Position numbers and translations under genes: made by a program
Shown here: in pieces, positions 55,161 to 63,522 of the stretch
Layout: every line of letters begins with the position of its first letter
Numbering within the stretch: the first letter of the stretch is position 1
Assembly (NCBI RefSeq): GCF_003119115.1
Contig: NZ_CP022363.1
Location: 621,001 to 685,000, forward strand
Source: Azospirillum sp. TSH58
GTDB lineage: Bacteria > Pseudomonadota > Alphaproteobacteria > Azospirillales > Azospirillaceae
Reading direction: 5' to 3'
Length of the DNA: 64,000 nt
The notes under the pieces: generated by a model
Seen by the model: the letters and a program-made list of their open reading frames with translations, nothing else
Database searches by the model: none
What the model was told of the DNA's origin: nothing

Positions 55161-56204
55161 TCAGGCGAGCTTGCCGACGGCGCCTTCCAGAAGCGCCCAG
55201 GCCTCGTCGCCGAAGCGGCCCTTCCATTCGCCGTAGAAGCCGCTGTCGCGGAGCTTGGCGCGGAAGCTGTCGGGGGACGGCTGGTTGAAGGTCAGGCCCT
55301 TGGACTGGAGGTCGGTCTGCACCGACTGGTTCAGCGCCTTGATGTCCTCGCGCTGCTGGACGCCGGCGTCGTTGATCGCGGTGGAGACGATCTTCTGCAG
55401 GTCGGGGGGCAGGCCGCGCCACGCGCGCCCGTTGGCGATGAACCAGAAGCCGTCCCAGATGTGGTTGGACAGGGCGCAGTACTTCTGCACCTCGTACAGC
55501 TTGGCGACCTGGATGATCGGCAGCGGGTTCTCTTGCGCGTCGACGATGCGCGTCTGGAGCGAGGAATAGACCTCCGAGAACTGGAGGCTGGCCGGGGCGG
55601 CGGACAGCGACTTGAACATGGCGATGCTGAGCGGGCTGACCGGCACGCGGATCTTCAGCCCGTCCATGTCGGCGGCGGACTGGATCGGCTTGGCCCCGCT
55701 GGTCATCTGGCGGAAGCCGTTGTCCCACATCTTCTCGAAGGCGTGCAGGCCGACCTTGGAGATGGCGCCGCGCACATGCTCGCCCAGCTTGCCGTCCATG
55801 GCGGACCAGACCTGCCCGTAGTCGGCGAAGGCGAAGCCCACGGCGTTGATGGCGGCCACCGGAACCAGCGTGGCGATGACCAGCGCCGACGGGGTGAAGA
55901 AGGTGATGCCGCCGCTGCGCACCTGCGACAGCATGTCGGTGTCGCCGCCGAGCTGGTTGTTCGGGAAGATCTGGATATCGACGCGGCCGTTCGTCTCGCG
56001 GCGGATGCGCTCCGCCGCCTCGTGCGAGCGGACGTTCAGCGGATGGGTCAGCGGCAGGTTGTTGCCGTACTTGAAATCGAACTCGGCGGCGCGGGCGATG
56101 CGCGGCGCGCCGATCAGGGTGGCGGTGCCGGCCCCCGCGGCCAATCCGACCGCCGGGGTGGCGGCCAACGCCTTGAGCATCGTGCGGCGCGAGAGCGGGT
56201 TCAT
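55161..56204 (-). CDS. TRAP transporter substrate-binding protein (DctP)
   Basis: A 347-residue periplasmic binding protein with an N-terminal signal containing SRRTMLK and an Ala-rich hydrophobic stretch ending in ARAAEF. The SRR suggests possible Tat export. FKYGNNLPLTHPLNVRSHEAAERI and the IQIFPNNQLGGDTDMLSQVRSG segment are DctP family signatures. The Arg in LKIRVPVSPLSIAMF is at the place of the carboxylate-binding Arg. First gene of the operon, preceded by GGGAGG; divergent from the LacI-type regulator. Confidence 0.92.
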   Translation of the reverse strand: MNPLSRRTMLKALAATPAVGLAAGAGTATLIGAPRIARAAEFDFKYGNNLPLTHPLNVRSHEAAERIRRETNGRVDIQIFPNNQLGGDTDMLSQVRSGGITFFTPSALVIATLVPVAAINAVGFAFADYGQVWSAMDGKLGEHVRGAISKVGLHAFEKMWDNGFRQMTSGAKPIQSAADMDGLKIRVPVSPLSIAMFKSLSAAPASLQFSEVYSSLQTRIVDAQENPLPIIQVAKLYEVQKYCALSNHIWDGFWFIANGRAWRGLPPDLQKIVSTAINDAGVQQREDIKALNQSVQTDLQSKGLTFNQPSPDSFRAKLRDSGFYGEWKGRFGDEAWALLEGAVGKLA

Positions 56205-56224
56205 GCTTTCCTCCCAGGAAACGT

Positions 56225-56316
56225 TGATGTAGTTTGATGTTCGACGGTGATTGTTGGTTGGACGGTATGTGCGCGAATGGCTGGTGTCAAACGCGAATGA
56301 TGATGTGATTTGATGG
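56225..56316. promoter_or_regulatory. Paired direct-repeat sites in the dctP-lacI intergenic region
   Basis: TGATGTAGTTTGATGT (56225-56240) and TGATGTGATTTGATGG (56301-56316) agree at 13 of 16 bases and lie 76 bp apart, flanking the divergent promoter region. Candidate operators for the adjacent LacI-family regulator, perhaps acting through looping. They are not obviously palindromic, which weakens the assignment. Confidence 0.4.
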
Positions 56317-56335
56317 GATCGGAGGGTTTTGAGCC

Positions 56336-57424
56336 GTGATGCAGGATGATGCGGACGCCGTCGCCGCGCCCCCCGAAAATGCCCGCGGATTGCCGCGGAT
56401 CGCCGACATCGCGCGGCTGTCCGGAGTCTCCACGGCCACCGTGGACCGCGTGCTGAACCACCGCCCCGGCGTGCGCCCGGCGACCGTGCAGCGCGTGATG
56501 AAGGCCGCGGCGGAACTCGATTACATCCCGGAATCGGACCTCAGCGCGGCGCTGGGACCGAAACCGGTGCGGCTGGCCTTCCTGCTGCCGGACGGGACGA
56601 ACCGCTACCTGACCCGGCTCGGCCAGCTCATCCGGCAGTCGGAGGAAGCGCTGGCCCCGCTGGGCATCCGCGCGCAGGTCGAGTTCATCAAGAGCTTCAA
56701 CCCCGACCTGCTGGCGCGCAGCCTGCTCCAGCACTGGCGCAAGGTCGACGGGGTCGCCTTCATGGCGCTGGAGCACCCGGCGGTGCGCGAGGCGGTGAAC
56801 GAGCTGGCGGCCCGCAACGTGCCCACCGTGACGCTGATCTCCGACGTGCAGAATTGCCGGCGGGCCGCCTATGTCGGGCTCGACAACCGGGCGGCGGGGC
56901 GGACCGCGGGCTATCTGTTCGCGCGCTTCCTCGGCGGGCGGACGGGCAAGGTCGCGATGATCGCCGGCAGCCTGAGCTACCGCGCGCACGAGGACCGCGA
57001 GCTGGGATTCCTGAACGTTCTGAAGGAGATGGTCCCCGCCATCGAGGTGGTCGGGCTTCGCGAGGCCCACGACGACGAGGCCAAGAGCTACCGGCAGACG
57101 CGGACGCTGCTCAGCCACCACCCCGACCTTGCCGGAATCTACACCATCGGCGGCGGGGCGGAGGGCGTGGCCCGCGCGCTGAAGGAGGCGCGGCGGGAGC
57201 GCGAGGTGGTCTTCATCGGCCACGGCTTCACGCCGGAGACGCGCTCGCTGCTGATCGACGGCACGATGGAGGCGGTGATCACCCAGGACCCGCGCAGCGC
57301 CCTGATGAGCTGTGCGGCCGTCTTCGCCAACCTGCGCGCCGGACGCGAGGCGATGCACGGCGTGGAGCCGCCGCGCATCGAGGTCATCTTCAGGGAGAAC
57401 CTGCCCTCCGCGGCTCCGCCGTGA
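56336..57424 (+). CDS. LacI-family transcriptional regulator
   Basis: A 362-residue repressor; GTG 56336 is directly followed by an ATG at 56339, with GGAGG upstream. The headpiece is RIADIARLSGVSTATVDRVLNHRPGVRPATVQRVMKAAAEL, with the usual SxATV recognition-helix pattern. The rest is a periplasmic-binding-protein-like sensor domain (VRLAFLLPDGTNRYLTRLG ... IGGGAEGVARAL). It is divergent from the dctP operon, so it probably represses it and is released by a pathway metabolite. Its 3' end overlaps the convergent EamA gene by 35 bp. Confidence 0.92.
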   Translation: MMQDDADAVAAPPENARGLPRIADIARLSGVSTATVDRVLNHRPGVRPATVQRVMKAAAELDYIPESDLSAALGPKPVRLAFLLPDGTNRYLTRLGQLIRQSEEALAPLGIRAQVEFIKSFNPDLLARSLLQHWRKVDGVAFMALEHPAVREAVNELAARNVPTVTLISDVQNCRRAAYVGLDNRAAGRTAGYLFARFLGGRTGKVAMIAGSLSYRAHEDRELGFLNVLKEMVPAIEVVGLREAHDDEAKSYRQTRTLLSHHPDLAGIYTIGGGAEGVARALKEARREREVVFIGHGFTPETRSLLIDGTMEAVITQDPRSALMSCAAVFANLRAGREAMHGVEPPRIEVIFRENLPSAAPP

Positions 57425-58328
57425 CCGGCGCCGGGGACGGGGCGGGCCGCTTGTCACGGACCATCACGACCAGCAGGACGGCGCAGAGGATCAGCGCCAG
57501 CGCGGCGTAGGTGCGCAGCGGCGGCGTCTCGCCCAGCACGACGATGGCGCCGGTCACGCCGATCACCGGCACGATCAGCGAGCTGACCGACGCCTGCGCG
57601 ACGCTCAGCCGACGCACGATGGCGAACCACAGCAGATAGCCGCCGACCATCGCCACCAGGATATGGAAGACCAGCGCGACCAGCACGCGTGGCTCCAGCG
57701 CCAGCGTCGGGGCGGGGTCCAGCGCCAGCGCGAAGGGCAGCACCACCGGCAGGGAGATGGCGAACTGCCAGCCGGTGATTGCGTTCGGCCCCATGGTCCA
57801 GGCCGTCCGCTTGATGAGGACGTTGCCCAGCGCCCAACTCAGCGCGCCGGTCAACATGAAGGCGGGGCCGAGCGGCAGGGCGCCCAGCCGCAGCAGATCG
57901 GGGCCGAGCAGAACGGCCAAGCCCGTCAGCCCGCAGGCCAGCCCCATCCACTGGCGCGGGCCGGGCCGTTCGCCCAGGATCGGGATCGCCAGCAGCGTCG
58001 CCCAGGCCGGCATGGTGTAGGCGATGATGGCCGCCCCGGAGGTCGCCATGTTCATCTGCCCAAAGGCGGAGCAGATGTTGAAGCCCGCCATGTTCAGCAG
58101 GGCGACGGCGACCAGCGGCCAGCGCTGCCCGCGCGGCACGGCCAGCGACTCCCCGCGGGACCGCGCGTAGGCGAACAGCACCGCCGCGCCGACGGCGAAG
58201 CCCAGGCTGCGCAGCGTCCAGGGCTGGATCTGGGTGAGGATGATCTTGACGGCGGGCCAGTTCAGGCCCCAGCAGACGCTGATGAGGCCGACCAGCGACA
58301 GATCCAGCGCCCGAGCGCGGCTTATCAT
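57390..58328 (-). CDS. EamA/DMT-family exporter
   Basis: A 312-residue, ten-span drug/metabolite transporter from the ATG at 58328 (MISRARALDLSLVGLISVC). Two EamA repeats are visible: WGLNWPAVKIIL and NMAGFNICSAFGQ in the first, GALSWALGNVLIKR and VVLGETPPLRTYAALALI in the second. Such proteins export amino acids or other small metabolites. It overlaps the regulator gene convergently. Its 254-bp gap from the BKACE gene is filled with palindromes, so it may not share the operon. Confidence 0.87.
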   Translation of the reverse strand: MISRARALDLSLVGLISVCWGLNWPAVKIILTQIQPWTLRSLGFAVGAAVLFAYARSRGESLAVPRGQRWPLVAVALLNMAGFNICSAFGQMNMATSGAAIIAYTMPAWATLLAIPILGERPGPRQWMGLACGLTGLAVLLGPDLLRLGALPLGPAFMLTGALSWALGNVLIKRTAWTMGPNAITGWQFAISLPVVLPFALALDPAPTLALEPRVLVALVFHILVAMVGGYLLWFAIVRRLSVAQASVSSLIVPVIGVTGAIVVLGETPPLRTYAALALILCAVLLVVMVRDKRPAPSPAPVTAEPRRAGSP

Positions 58329-58375
58329 GGCATGGGATTCCGGGTGTGGGGTGGTCGGTAGCGATCGCACGTTCA

Positions 58376-58562
58376 GTTCCCTCTCCCCTCCGGGGAGAGG
58401 GAGGGGACCCGCCGCGAGAGCGGTGGGGAGGGTGAGGGGGCTGGTGCGCCAACGGCGCACCGCCAAGGGGCATGCTGCCCCTTGGCAATCCCCTGGCGTG
58501 GGCTTGTGGCCCACGCTGCCCCCTCACCCTAACCCTCTCCCCGGAGGGGAGAGGGAATTTCA
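58376..58562. repeat. Composite palindromic (BIME/REP-like) element
   Basis: Outer inverted arms consist of CCCTCTCC...GGAGAGGG units ending in GAGGGTGAGGGGG on the left and CCCCTCACCCTAACCC on the right. Between them are three smaller palindromes (GGTGCGCC ... GGCGCACC; CCAAGGGGCATG with its complement; GTGGGC ... GCCCAC). The whole gap between EamA and BKACE is made of it. The right half is the same element as at 38000-38040. Confidence 0.75.
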
Positions 58563-58582
58563 CCGAGGGGATTTCATGGGTC

Positions 58583-59527
58583 CTAGAACCTTACCGCGTC
58601 GCCGCCCTTCAGGGACAGCATGGCGCGGGCCTCGTCCGGCGTCGCGACCTCAAGGGCCAGCCCCTCGATCAGTTTGCGGACCATGGCGACCTGTTCGGCG
58701 TTGGAGGTGGCGAGGCGGCCCGGACCGGCCCACAGATTGTCCTCCAGCCCGACGCGCACGTTGCCGCCCAGCGCCAGCGACTGCGTGGCGATGGGCATCT
58801 GGTTGCGCCCGGCGCCCAGCACCGACCACACATACTGGTCGCCGAACAGCCGGTCGGCGGTGCGCTTCATGTGCATGACGTCTTCCGGATGCGCGCCGAT
58901 GCCGCCCAGGATGCCGAACACCGACTGCACGAACAGCGGCGGCGTCACCAGCTTGCGGTCCAGGAAATGGGCCAGCGTGTAGAGGTGCGAGATGTCGTAG
59001 CACTCGAACTCGAAGCGCGTCCCGTTGCCGGAGCAGGTCTTCAGGATGTGCTCGATGTCCTTGAAGGTGTTCTTGAAGACGAGGTCCCGGCTGTTCTCCA
59101 GATAGGTGCGCTCCCAGTCGTGCTGGAATTCGCTGAAGCGGTTCAGCATGGGGAACAGACCGAAATTCATCGAGCCCATGTTGAGCGACGCGACTTCCGG
59201 CTGGAACTGAGCGGCGGGGCGCAGCCGGTCCTCCACCGTCATGGCGGCGCTGCCGCCCGTGGTGATGTTCACCACGGCCTTCGTCGCCTGCTTGATGCGC
59301 GGCAGGAAGCGCTGGAACAGATCCGGGTCCTGGGTGGGGCGGCCGGTCTCCGGGTCGCGGGCGTGCAGGTGGACGATGGCCGCCCCGGCCTCCACCGCGG
59401 CGATGGCCTCCGCCGCGATCTGGTCCGGCGTCACCGGCAGGTGCGGCGACATGCTGGGCGTGTGGATCGAGCCGGTGACCGCGCAGGTGATGATGACTTT
59501 GCGCGCGCTCTTCTTGGGCGTGGTCAT
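58583..59527 (-). CDS. BKACE-family beta-keto acid cleavage enzyme (DUF849)
   Basis: A 314-residue TIM-barrel protein from the ATG at 59527, preceded by AGGGAGG. KVIITCAVTGSIHTPSMSPHLPVTPDQIAAEA, AGAAIVHLHARDPETGRPTQD (zinc ligands His-x-His), NITTGGSAAMTVEDRL and ASLNMGSMNFG are the family's usual motifs. The prototype, Kce, condenses 3-keto-5-aminohexanoate with acetyl-CoA to give acetoacetate. The family covers many beta-keto acids, and the substrate here is unknown. It is the last confident gene of the set running from 64 to 58.5 kb. Confidence 0.92.
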   Translation of the reverse strand: MTTPKKSARKVIITCAVTGSIHTPSMSPHLPVTPDQIAAEAIAAVEAGAAIVHLHARDPETGRPTQDPDLFQRFLPRIKQATKAVVNITTGGSAAMTVEDRLRPAAQFQPEVASLNMGSMNFGLFPMLNRFSEFQHDWERTYLENSRDLVFKNTFKDIEHILKTCSGNGTRFEFECYDISHLYTLAHFLDRKLVTPPLFVQSVFGILGGIGAHPEDVMHMKRTADRLFGDQYVWSVLGAGRNQMPIATQSLALGGNVRVGLEDNLWAGPGRLATSNAEQVAMVRKLIEGLALEVATPDEARAMLSLKGGDAVRF

Positions 59528-59544
59528 GATTTCCTCCCTTGTCT

Positions 59545-59569
59545 CCCTCGCCCCTTGAAGGGGCGAGGG
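59545..59569. repeat. Perfect 12-bp-arm palindrome in an operon gap
   Basis: CCCTCGCCCCTT and AAGGGGCGAGGG separated by one base lie between the ThDP-enzyme stop and the BKACE start. Confidence 0.85.
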
Positions 59570-59585
59570 GACGATATGTTGTTCT

Positions 59586-61148
59586 TCAGATCACCGCTTC
59601 GATCAGGAAGGGGCCCTTGCGGGAGAAGGCGGCGGTGAGCAGGCGGTTGAAGCTCTCCGCGTCGGTGGCCTGTCCGCCCTCCACCCCCATGCCGCGGGCG
59701 AGCGCCACCCAGTCGAGGTCCGGGCGTCCCAGCTCCGTGCAGTTGCGGGCGTTCGGACCCATGTCCCGGAAGCCGAGGTTGCCCAGTTCCCATTGCAGGA
59801 TGCCGTAGCGGCGGTTGGCGAAGATGATGGTCACCACGTCGGCCTGCTCGCGCGCCTGGCTCCACAGGGCCTGGAGCGTGTACATGCCGCTGCCGTCCGC
59901 CTGGACGGTCACCACCTTGCGATCCGGGCAGGCGATGGCCGCGCCGAGCGCCAGCGGCATGCCGATGCCGATGGCCCCGCCGGTGATGGTCAGCCAGTCG
60001 TGCGGACGCGCCCCGGCGCAGGCCGTGTAGACCATCGGGCTGGAGGAAATCCCCTCGTCCACCACGATGGCGCCTTCCGGCAGCAGGGCCGCCAGGGACT
60101 GCCCGACGCTGTCGGCGGTCAGTGCGCCGGTCGCCGGTTCGGGAAGGGCGAGCGGCTGCGCCGGAACGGGCGTCCCGGCGGCGTCCACCGCCTTGACCAG
60201 CCAGCGCAAGGCGGCCAGGGCGTCGCTGCCCGGCGGGGCGACGTTGTGGATCCGGCAATCCTCCGGCGCCAGACGGCTGGGCTTGTCGGGGTAGCCGAAG
60301 AAGCCGACCGGCTCCCCCGAACCGATCAGGACGACGTGCTTCGCCCCTTCCAGCGCCGCGATGCCAAGGTCGATGGGGTAGGGGAAGCGCTCCACCGTCA
60401 CGCGGCCCGCCCCGCGCTCGATGCGGGTGGCGCCGGTGTGGGCGTAGAGCTTGGCGCCGGTCGCGGCGGCGATCCGGCCGGCCAGGGCCAGCCCTTCCGC
60501 CCGCGTGGCGCGGCCGTTCAGCAGGATCACCACCCGCTCCCCGCCGCGCAGGGCGTCGGCGGCGGTTTGCAGGGCGGCGGCGTCCGGAGCGGTGGGGGCG
60601 GGCGGCTCCACGACGATCGGGTCCACCGCCGCCGCGTCGTCCCAGGAGGAGTCCGAGGGCAGGATCAGCGTCGACACGCCGCCCGGCGGGGTCAGCGCGG
60701 CGCGGATGGCCTCCGCCGTGTCCGCGGCGACCGAGGCGGCGTCCGGCACCGTGCGCACCCAGGCCGACATCGGCGTCGCCAGCCCTTCCACGTCGGAGGT
60801 CAGCGGCGCGTCGACGCCGCGGTGCCACGTCGCGTGGTCGCCGACGATGTTGATCATCGGCACGCGGGCGCGCCGGGCGTTGTGCAGGTTGGCCAGCCCG
60901 TTCGCCAGCCCCGGCCCGAGATGCAGCAGGGTGGCCGCCGGGCGGTCGGTCATGCGGGCGTAGCCGTCCGCCGCCCCCGTCGCCACCCCTTCGAACAGCG
61001 TCGGCACGCAGCGCGCGCCGGGCATGGAGTCGAAGGCGGCGAGCGCGTGCAGCTCCGACGTGCCGGGGTTGGCGAAGCAGGTGTCGACGCCGTTCGCCAC
61101 CAGCGTCCGGACCAGAATTTCCGCGCCTGGGATTTTTACGCCGGTCAT
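59586..61148 (-). CDS. Thiamine-diphosphate-dependent enzyme (acetolactate synthase / benzoylformate decarboxylase-like)
   Basis: A 520-residue enzyme from the ATG at 61148, which overlaps the upstream amidohydrolase stop (ATGA) and follows GGAGG. The pyrimidine domain has the catalytic Glu in FANPGTSELHAL (Glu32). The diphosphate domain has ITGGAIGIGMPLALGAAIACP and VQADGSGMYTLQALWSQ followed by FANRRYGI, the magnesium-ThDP motif with Gln-Ala before DGS rather than the commoner Gly. The middle FAD/DHS-like domain is present. A 2-oxo acid decarboxylase or carboligase, substrate unknown. Confidence 0.88.
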   Translation of the reverse strand: MTGVKIPGAEILVRTLVANGVDTCFANPGTSELHALAAFDSMPGARCVPTLFEGVATGAADGYARMTDRPAATLLHLGPGLANGLANLHNARRARVPMINIVGDHATWHRGVDAPLTSDVEGLATPMSAWVRTVPDAASVAADTAEAIRAALTPPGGVSTLILPSDSSWDDAAAVDPIVVEPPAPTAPDAAALQTAADALRGGERVVILLNGRATRAEGLALAGRIAAATGAKLYAHTGATRIERGAGRVTVERFPYPIDLGIAALEGAKHVVLIGSGEPVGFFGYPDKPSRLAPEDCRIHNVAPPGSDALAALRWLVKAVDAAGTPVPAQPLALPEPATGALTADSVGQSLAALLPEGAIVVDEGISSSPMVYTACAGARPHDWLTITGGAIGIGMPLALGAAIACPDRKVVTVQADGSGMYTLQALWSQAREQADVVTIIFANRRYGILQWELGNLGFRDMGPNARNCTELGRPDLDWVALARGMGVEGGQATDAESFNRLLTAAFSRKGPFLIEAVI

Positions 61149-62206
61149 CGTGCCGCCTCCGCGAGTCCGCCTTCGAAACCATCCAGGAAGCTGGCGAGAT
61201 TCACCGCCAGCGCGTCGCAATCGTAACCGCCCTCCTGCACGACCACGGTCGGCAGGCCGGCGCCGGCGATCTTGCGGCCAAGCGTGGCGAAGCCCGGCGT
61301 CGTCACCTTGAAGAAGGCCAGCGGGTCGCCGACGTAGGTGTCGAAGCCCAGCGACAGGACCAGCGCCTCCGGCCCGAAGGCGGCGATGTGGGTCAGCGCC
61401 CCGTCCACCGCCTCAAGGAAAGTGGATTCCTCGGTGCCCATGGGCAGGGGAATGTTCAGGTTGCTGCCCAGGCCGCGGCCCTTGCCGCGCTCGTGCGCGT
61501 AGCCGGCGAACCAGGGGTAGAAGTTGTTGGGATCGCCGTGGATCGACACGACCAGCACGTCGTCGCGCTCGTAGAAGATCGCCTGCGTGCCGTTGCCGTG
61601 ATGGACGTCCACGTCGAAGACGGCGACGCGCGGGGCGCGGCCCTGCTGGGCCAGCACCGGCAGCATCGCCTGGGCGGCGACGGCGGCGTTGTTGATGTAG
61701 CAGAAGCCCCCGGCCATGTCGCGGGACGCGTGGTGGCCCGGCGGGCGGCACAGCGCATAGGCCGCGCGCTCCTGTCCGCTCGCCACCATCAGCGCCGCGT
61801 GGACCGCCGTGTCGGCGCCGCCGCAGACGGCCTCCCAGGTACCGGCGCCGATCGGGCAGGCGGTGTCCGCCATGTGCCAGCCGGCCTGACCGACGATGCC
61901 CGTCGGATACTCGGCCATGTCGGTGTTGCGGTGGACGTTGGGGACGATGACCTCCGACGCGTCGGGCAGGGCCGACCAGCGGGCGTGGGCGGTTTCCAGG
62001 AAGCGCAGATAGTCGGCGGAATGGACCGCCGCGCGCGGACCGGCGCCGTAGGTTGGCGGCTCCTCCACCGTCACGCCGCGCGCCCGCAGGGAGCCGACGA
62101 GCGCCTCCGCCCGTTCCGCCTTCTCCGGCGAGGGCTTCGGCTGGCCGCGCACCAGGAAGGTCGGCGGACGATGGCGCAACTGGGCCTCGGCAAAGACGTA
62201 GCGCAT
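61145..62206 (-). CDS. Histone-deacetylase-fold amidohydrolase, acetylpolyamine amidohydrolase-like
   Basis: A 353-residue zinc enzyme that resembles Mycoplana AphA along its length (CRPPGHHA, GGFCYINNAAVAAQ, IFYERDDV, GKGRGLGSN). Catalytic parts: tandem His158-His159, zinc ligands Asp200 and His202 in DVDVHHGNGTQ and Asp289 in LGFDTYVGDP, and the transition-state Tyr in QEGGYDCD. Expected to remove acetyl or other acyl groups from an amine such as acetylputrescine. Coupled by ATGA overlap to the ThDP enzyme. Confidence 0.88.
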   Translation of the reverse strand: MRYVFAEAQLRHRPPTFLVRGQPKPSPEKAERAEALVGSLRARGVTVEEPPTYGAGPRAAVHSADYLRFLETAHARWSALPDASEVIVPNVHRNTDMAEYPTGIVGQAGWHMADTACPIGAGTWEAVCGGADTAVHAALMVASGQERAAYALCRPPGHHASRDMAGGFCYINNAAVAAQAMLPVLAQQGRAPRVAVFDVDVHHGNGTQAIFYERDDVLVVSIHGDPNNFYPWFAGYAHERGKGRGLGSNLNIPLPMGTEESTFLEAVDGALTHIAAFGPEALVLSLGFDTYVGDPLAFFKVTTPGFATLGRKIAGAGLPTVVVQEGGYDCDALAVNLASFLDGFEGGLAEAAR

Positions 62207-62231
62207 GGAAAGGCTCCCGGAGTGAATTGAT

Positions 62232-62256
62232 CCCCTCTCCCCAGAGGGGAGAGGGG
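62232..62256. repeat. Perfect 11-bp-arm palindrome in an operon gap
   Basis: CCCCTCTCCCC and GGGGAGAGGGG around AGA, between the stop of the M20 hydrolase and the start of the amidohydrolase. Same family as the elements at 38000, 58376 and 59545. Confidence 0.85.
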
Positions 62257-62265
62257 GGTTATGCT

Positions 62266-63495
62266 TTACCCAGCCGCGGCCAGAACCGCGTCGGCCAGGA
62301 CCGCGCAGCCGGACGCCGCGTGCTCGGGCTTGATGTTCTCCGCCTCGTTGTGGCTGAGGCCATTCTCGCAGGGGATGAAGATCATCGCCGTCGGCACCTT
62401 GCGGGCGACATAGACCGCGTCATGGCCCGCCCCGGACACGATGTCGCGGTGGCTCAGGCCGCGCCGCTCCACCGACCGGCGGACATGGCCGACCAGCTCC
62501 GGCGCGAAGGGCGTGGTCGGGAAGGCCCAGAAGTCGGTCAGCTCCAGCGTCAGGCCGCGCTTGTCCGCGATGGCGGCCAGCCGCTCGCGCAGCAGCGCGT
62601 CCATGCGGGCCAGCGCGTCGGGGTCCGGGTTGCGCAGGTCGATGGTGAACCAGACGCGGCCCGGAATGACGTTGCGGGAGTCCGGATGGACCTGGACGCG
62701 CCCGATGGTCGAGCAGGCGTCGCCGCCGACCTCCAGCGCGATGGCCTCCACAGCCTCCATCATCACGGCGGCACCGGCCAGCGCGTCGCGGCGCAGGCGC
62801 ATGGGCGTCGGCCCGGCGTGGGATTCGCGGCCCGTCACCGTCGCCTCGTACCAGCGCTGGCCCTGCGCGCCGGTCACCACGCCGATCTCGACATTCTCGG
62901 CCTCCAGCACCGGACCCTGCTCGATGTGCGCCTCGAAATAGGCGCCCATGACGTGGCCGGTGACCGGAACCTCGCCCTTGTAGCCGATGCGCGCCAGCTC
63001 GTCGCCGAGGCGGACGCCGTCGGTGTCGCGGATGTCCAGCACATGGTCGAGCGTGAAGACGCCCATCGCCACGCCGGACCCCAGCATCGGCGGGGAGAAG
63101 CGCGCACCCTCCTCGTTGGTCCAGACGATCAGGTCGATGGGGGCGTCCGTCTCGATGCCCTGGTCGTTGAAGCTGCGGATGACCTCCAGCCCGGCCAGCA
63201 CGCCGTAGATGCCGTCGAAGCGGCCGCCGGTCGGCTGGGTGTCCAGGTGGCTGCCCATGCAGACGGCGGGGCGGTCGGGGTTGCGGCCCGGACGGCGGGC
63301 GAAGATGTTGCCAACCTCGTCCACCGTCACGGTGCAGCCGGCCTCCTCGCACCAGCGCACGAAGAGGTCGCGGCCCTCCTTGTCAAGGTCGGTCAGCGCC
63401 AGCCGGCACAGGCCGCCCTTCGGCGTCGCGCCGATCGTCGCGAGGTCCATCAGGGTCCGCCACAGGCGGTCGCCGTCGATGCGCAGGTCAGACAT
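62266..63495 (-). CDS. M20-family Zn-dependent hydrolase (N-carbamoyl-L-amino acid hydrolase / allantoate amidohydrolase-like)
   Basis: A 409-residue enzyme starting MSDLRIDGDRLWRTLMDLA at ATG 63495. The metal site is in GSHLDTQPTGGRFDGIYGVL and TNEEGARFSPPMLGS. Substrate-binding and lid elements EAHIEQGPVLE, GQRWYEATVTGRESHAGPTPMRLRRDAL and SGAGHDAVY are as in hydantoinase-pathway carbamoylases and beta-ureidopropionases. HNEAE near the C-terminus supplies the last ligand. It hydrolyses an N-carbamoyl or amide bond; specificity cannot be told. It lies 27 bp downstream of the ketopantoate-reductase-like gene. Confidence 0.9.
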   Translation of the reverse strand: MSDLRIDGDRLWRTLMDLATIGATPKGGLCRLALTDLDKEGRDLFVRWCEEAGCTVTVDEVGNIFARRPGRNPDRPAVCMGSHLDTQPTGGRFDGIYGVLAGLEVIRSFNDQGIETDAPIDLIVWTNEEGARFSPPMLGSGVAMGVFTLDHVLDIRDTDGVRLGDELARIGYKGEVPVTGHVMGAYFEAHIEQGPVLEAENVEIGVVTGAQGQRWYEATVTGRESHAGPTPMRLRRDALAGAAVMMEAVEAIALEVGGDACSTIGRVQVHPDSRNVIPGRVWFTIDLRNPDPDALARMDALLRERLAAIADKRGLTLELTDFWAFPTTPFAPELVGHVRRSVERRGLSHRDIVSGAGHDAVYVARKVPTAMIFIPCENGLSHNEAENIKPEHAASGCAVLADAVLAAAG

Positions 63496-63522
63496 GGTCC
63501 CTATCCCGATCCCAATTCCGAA

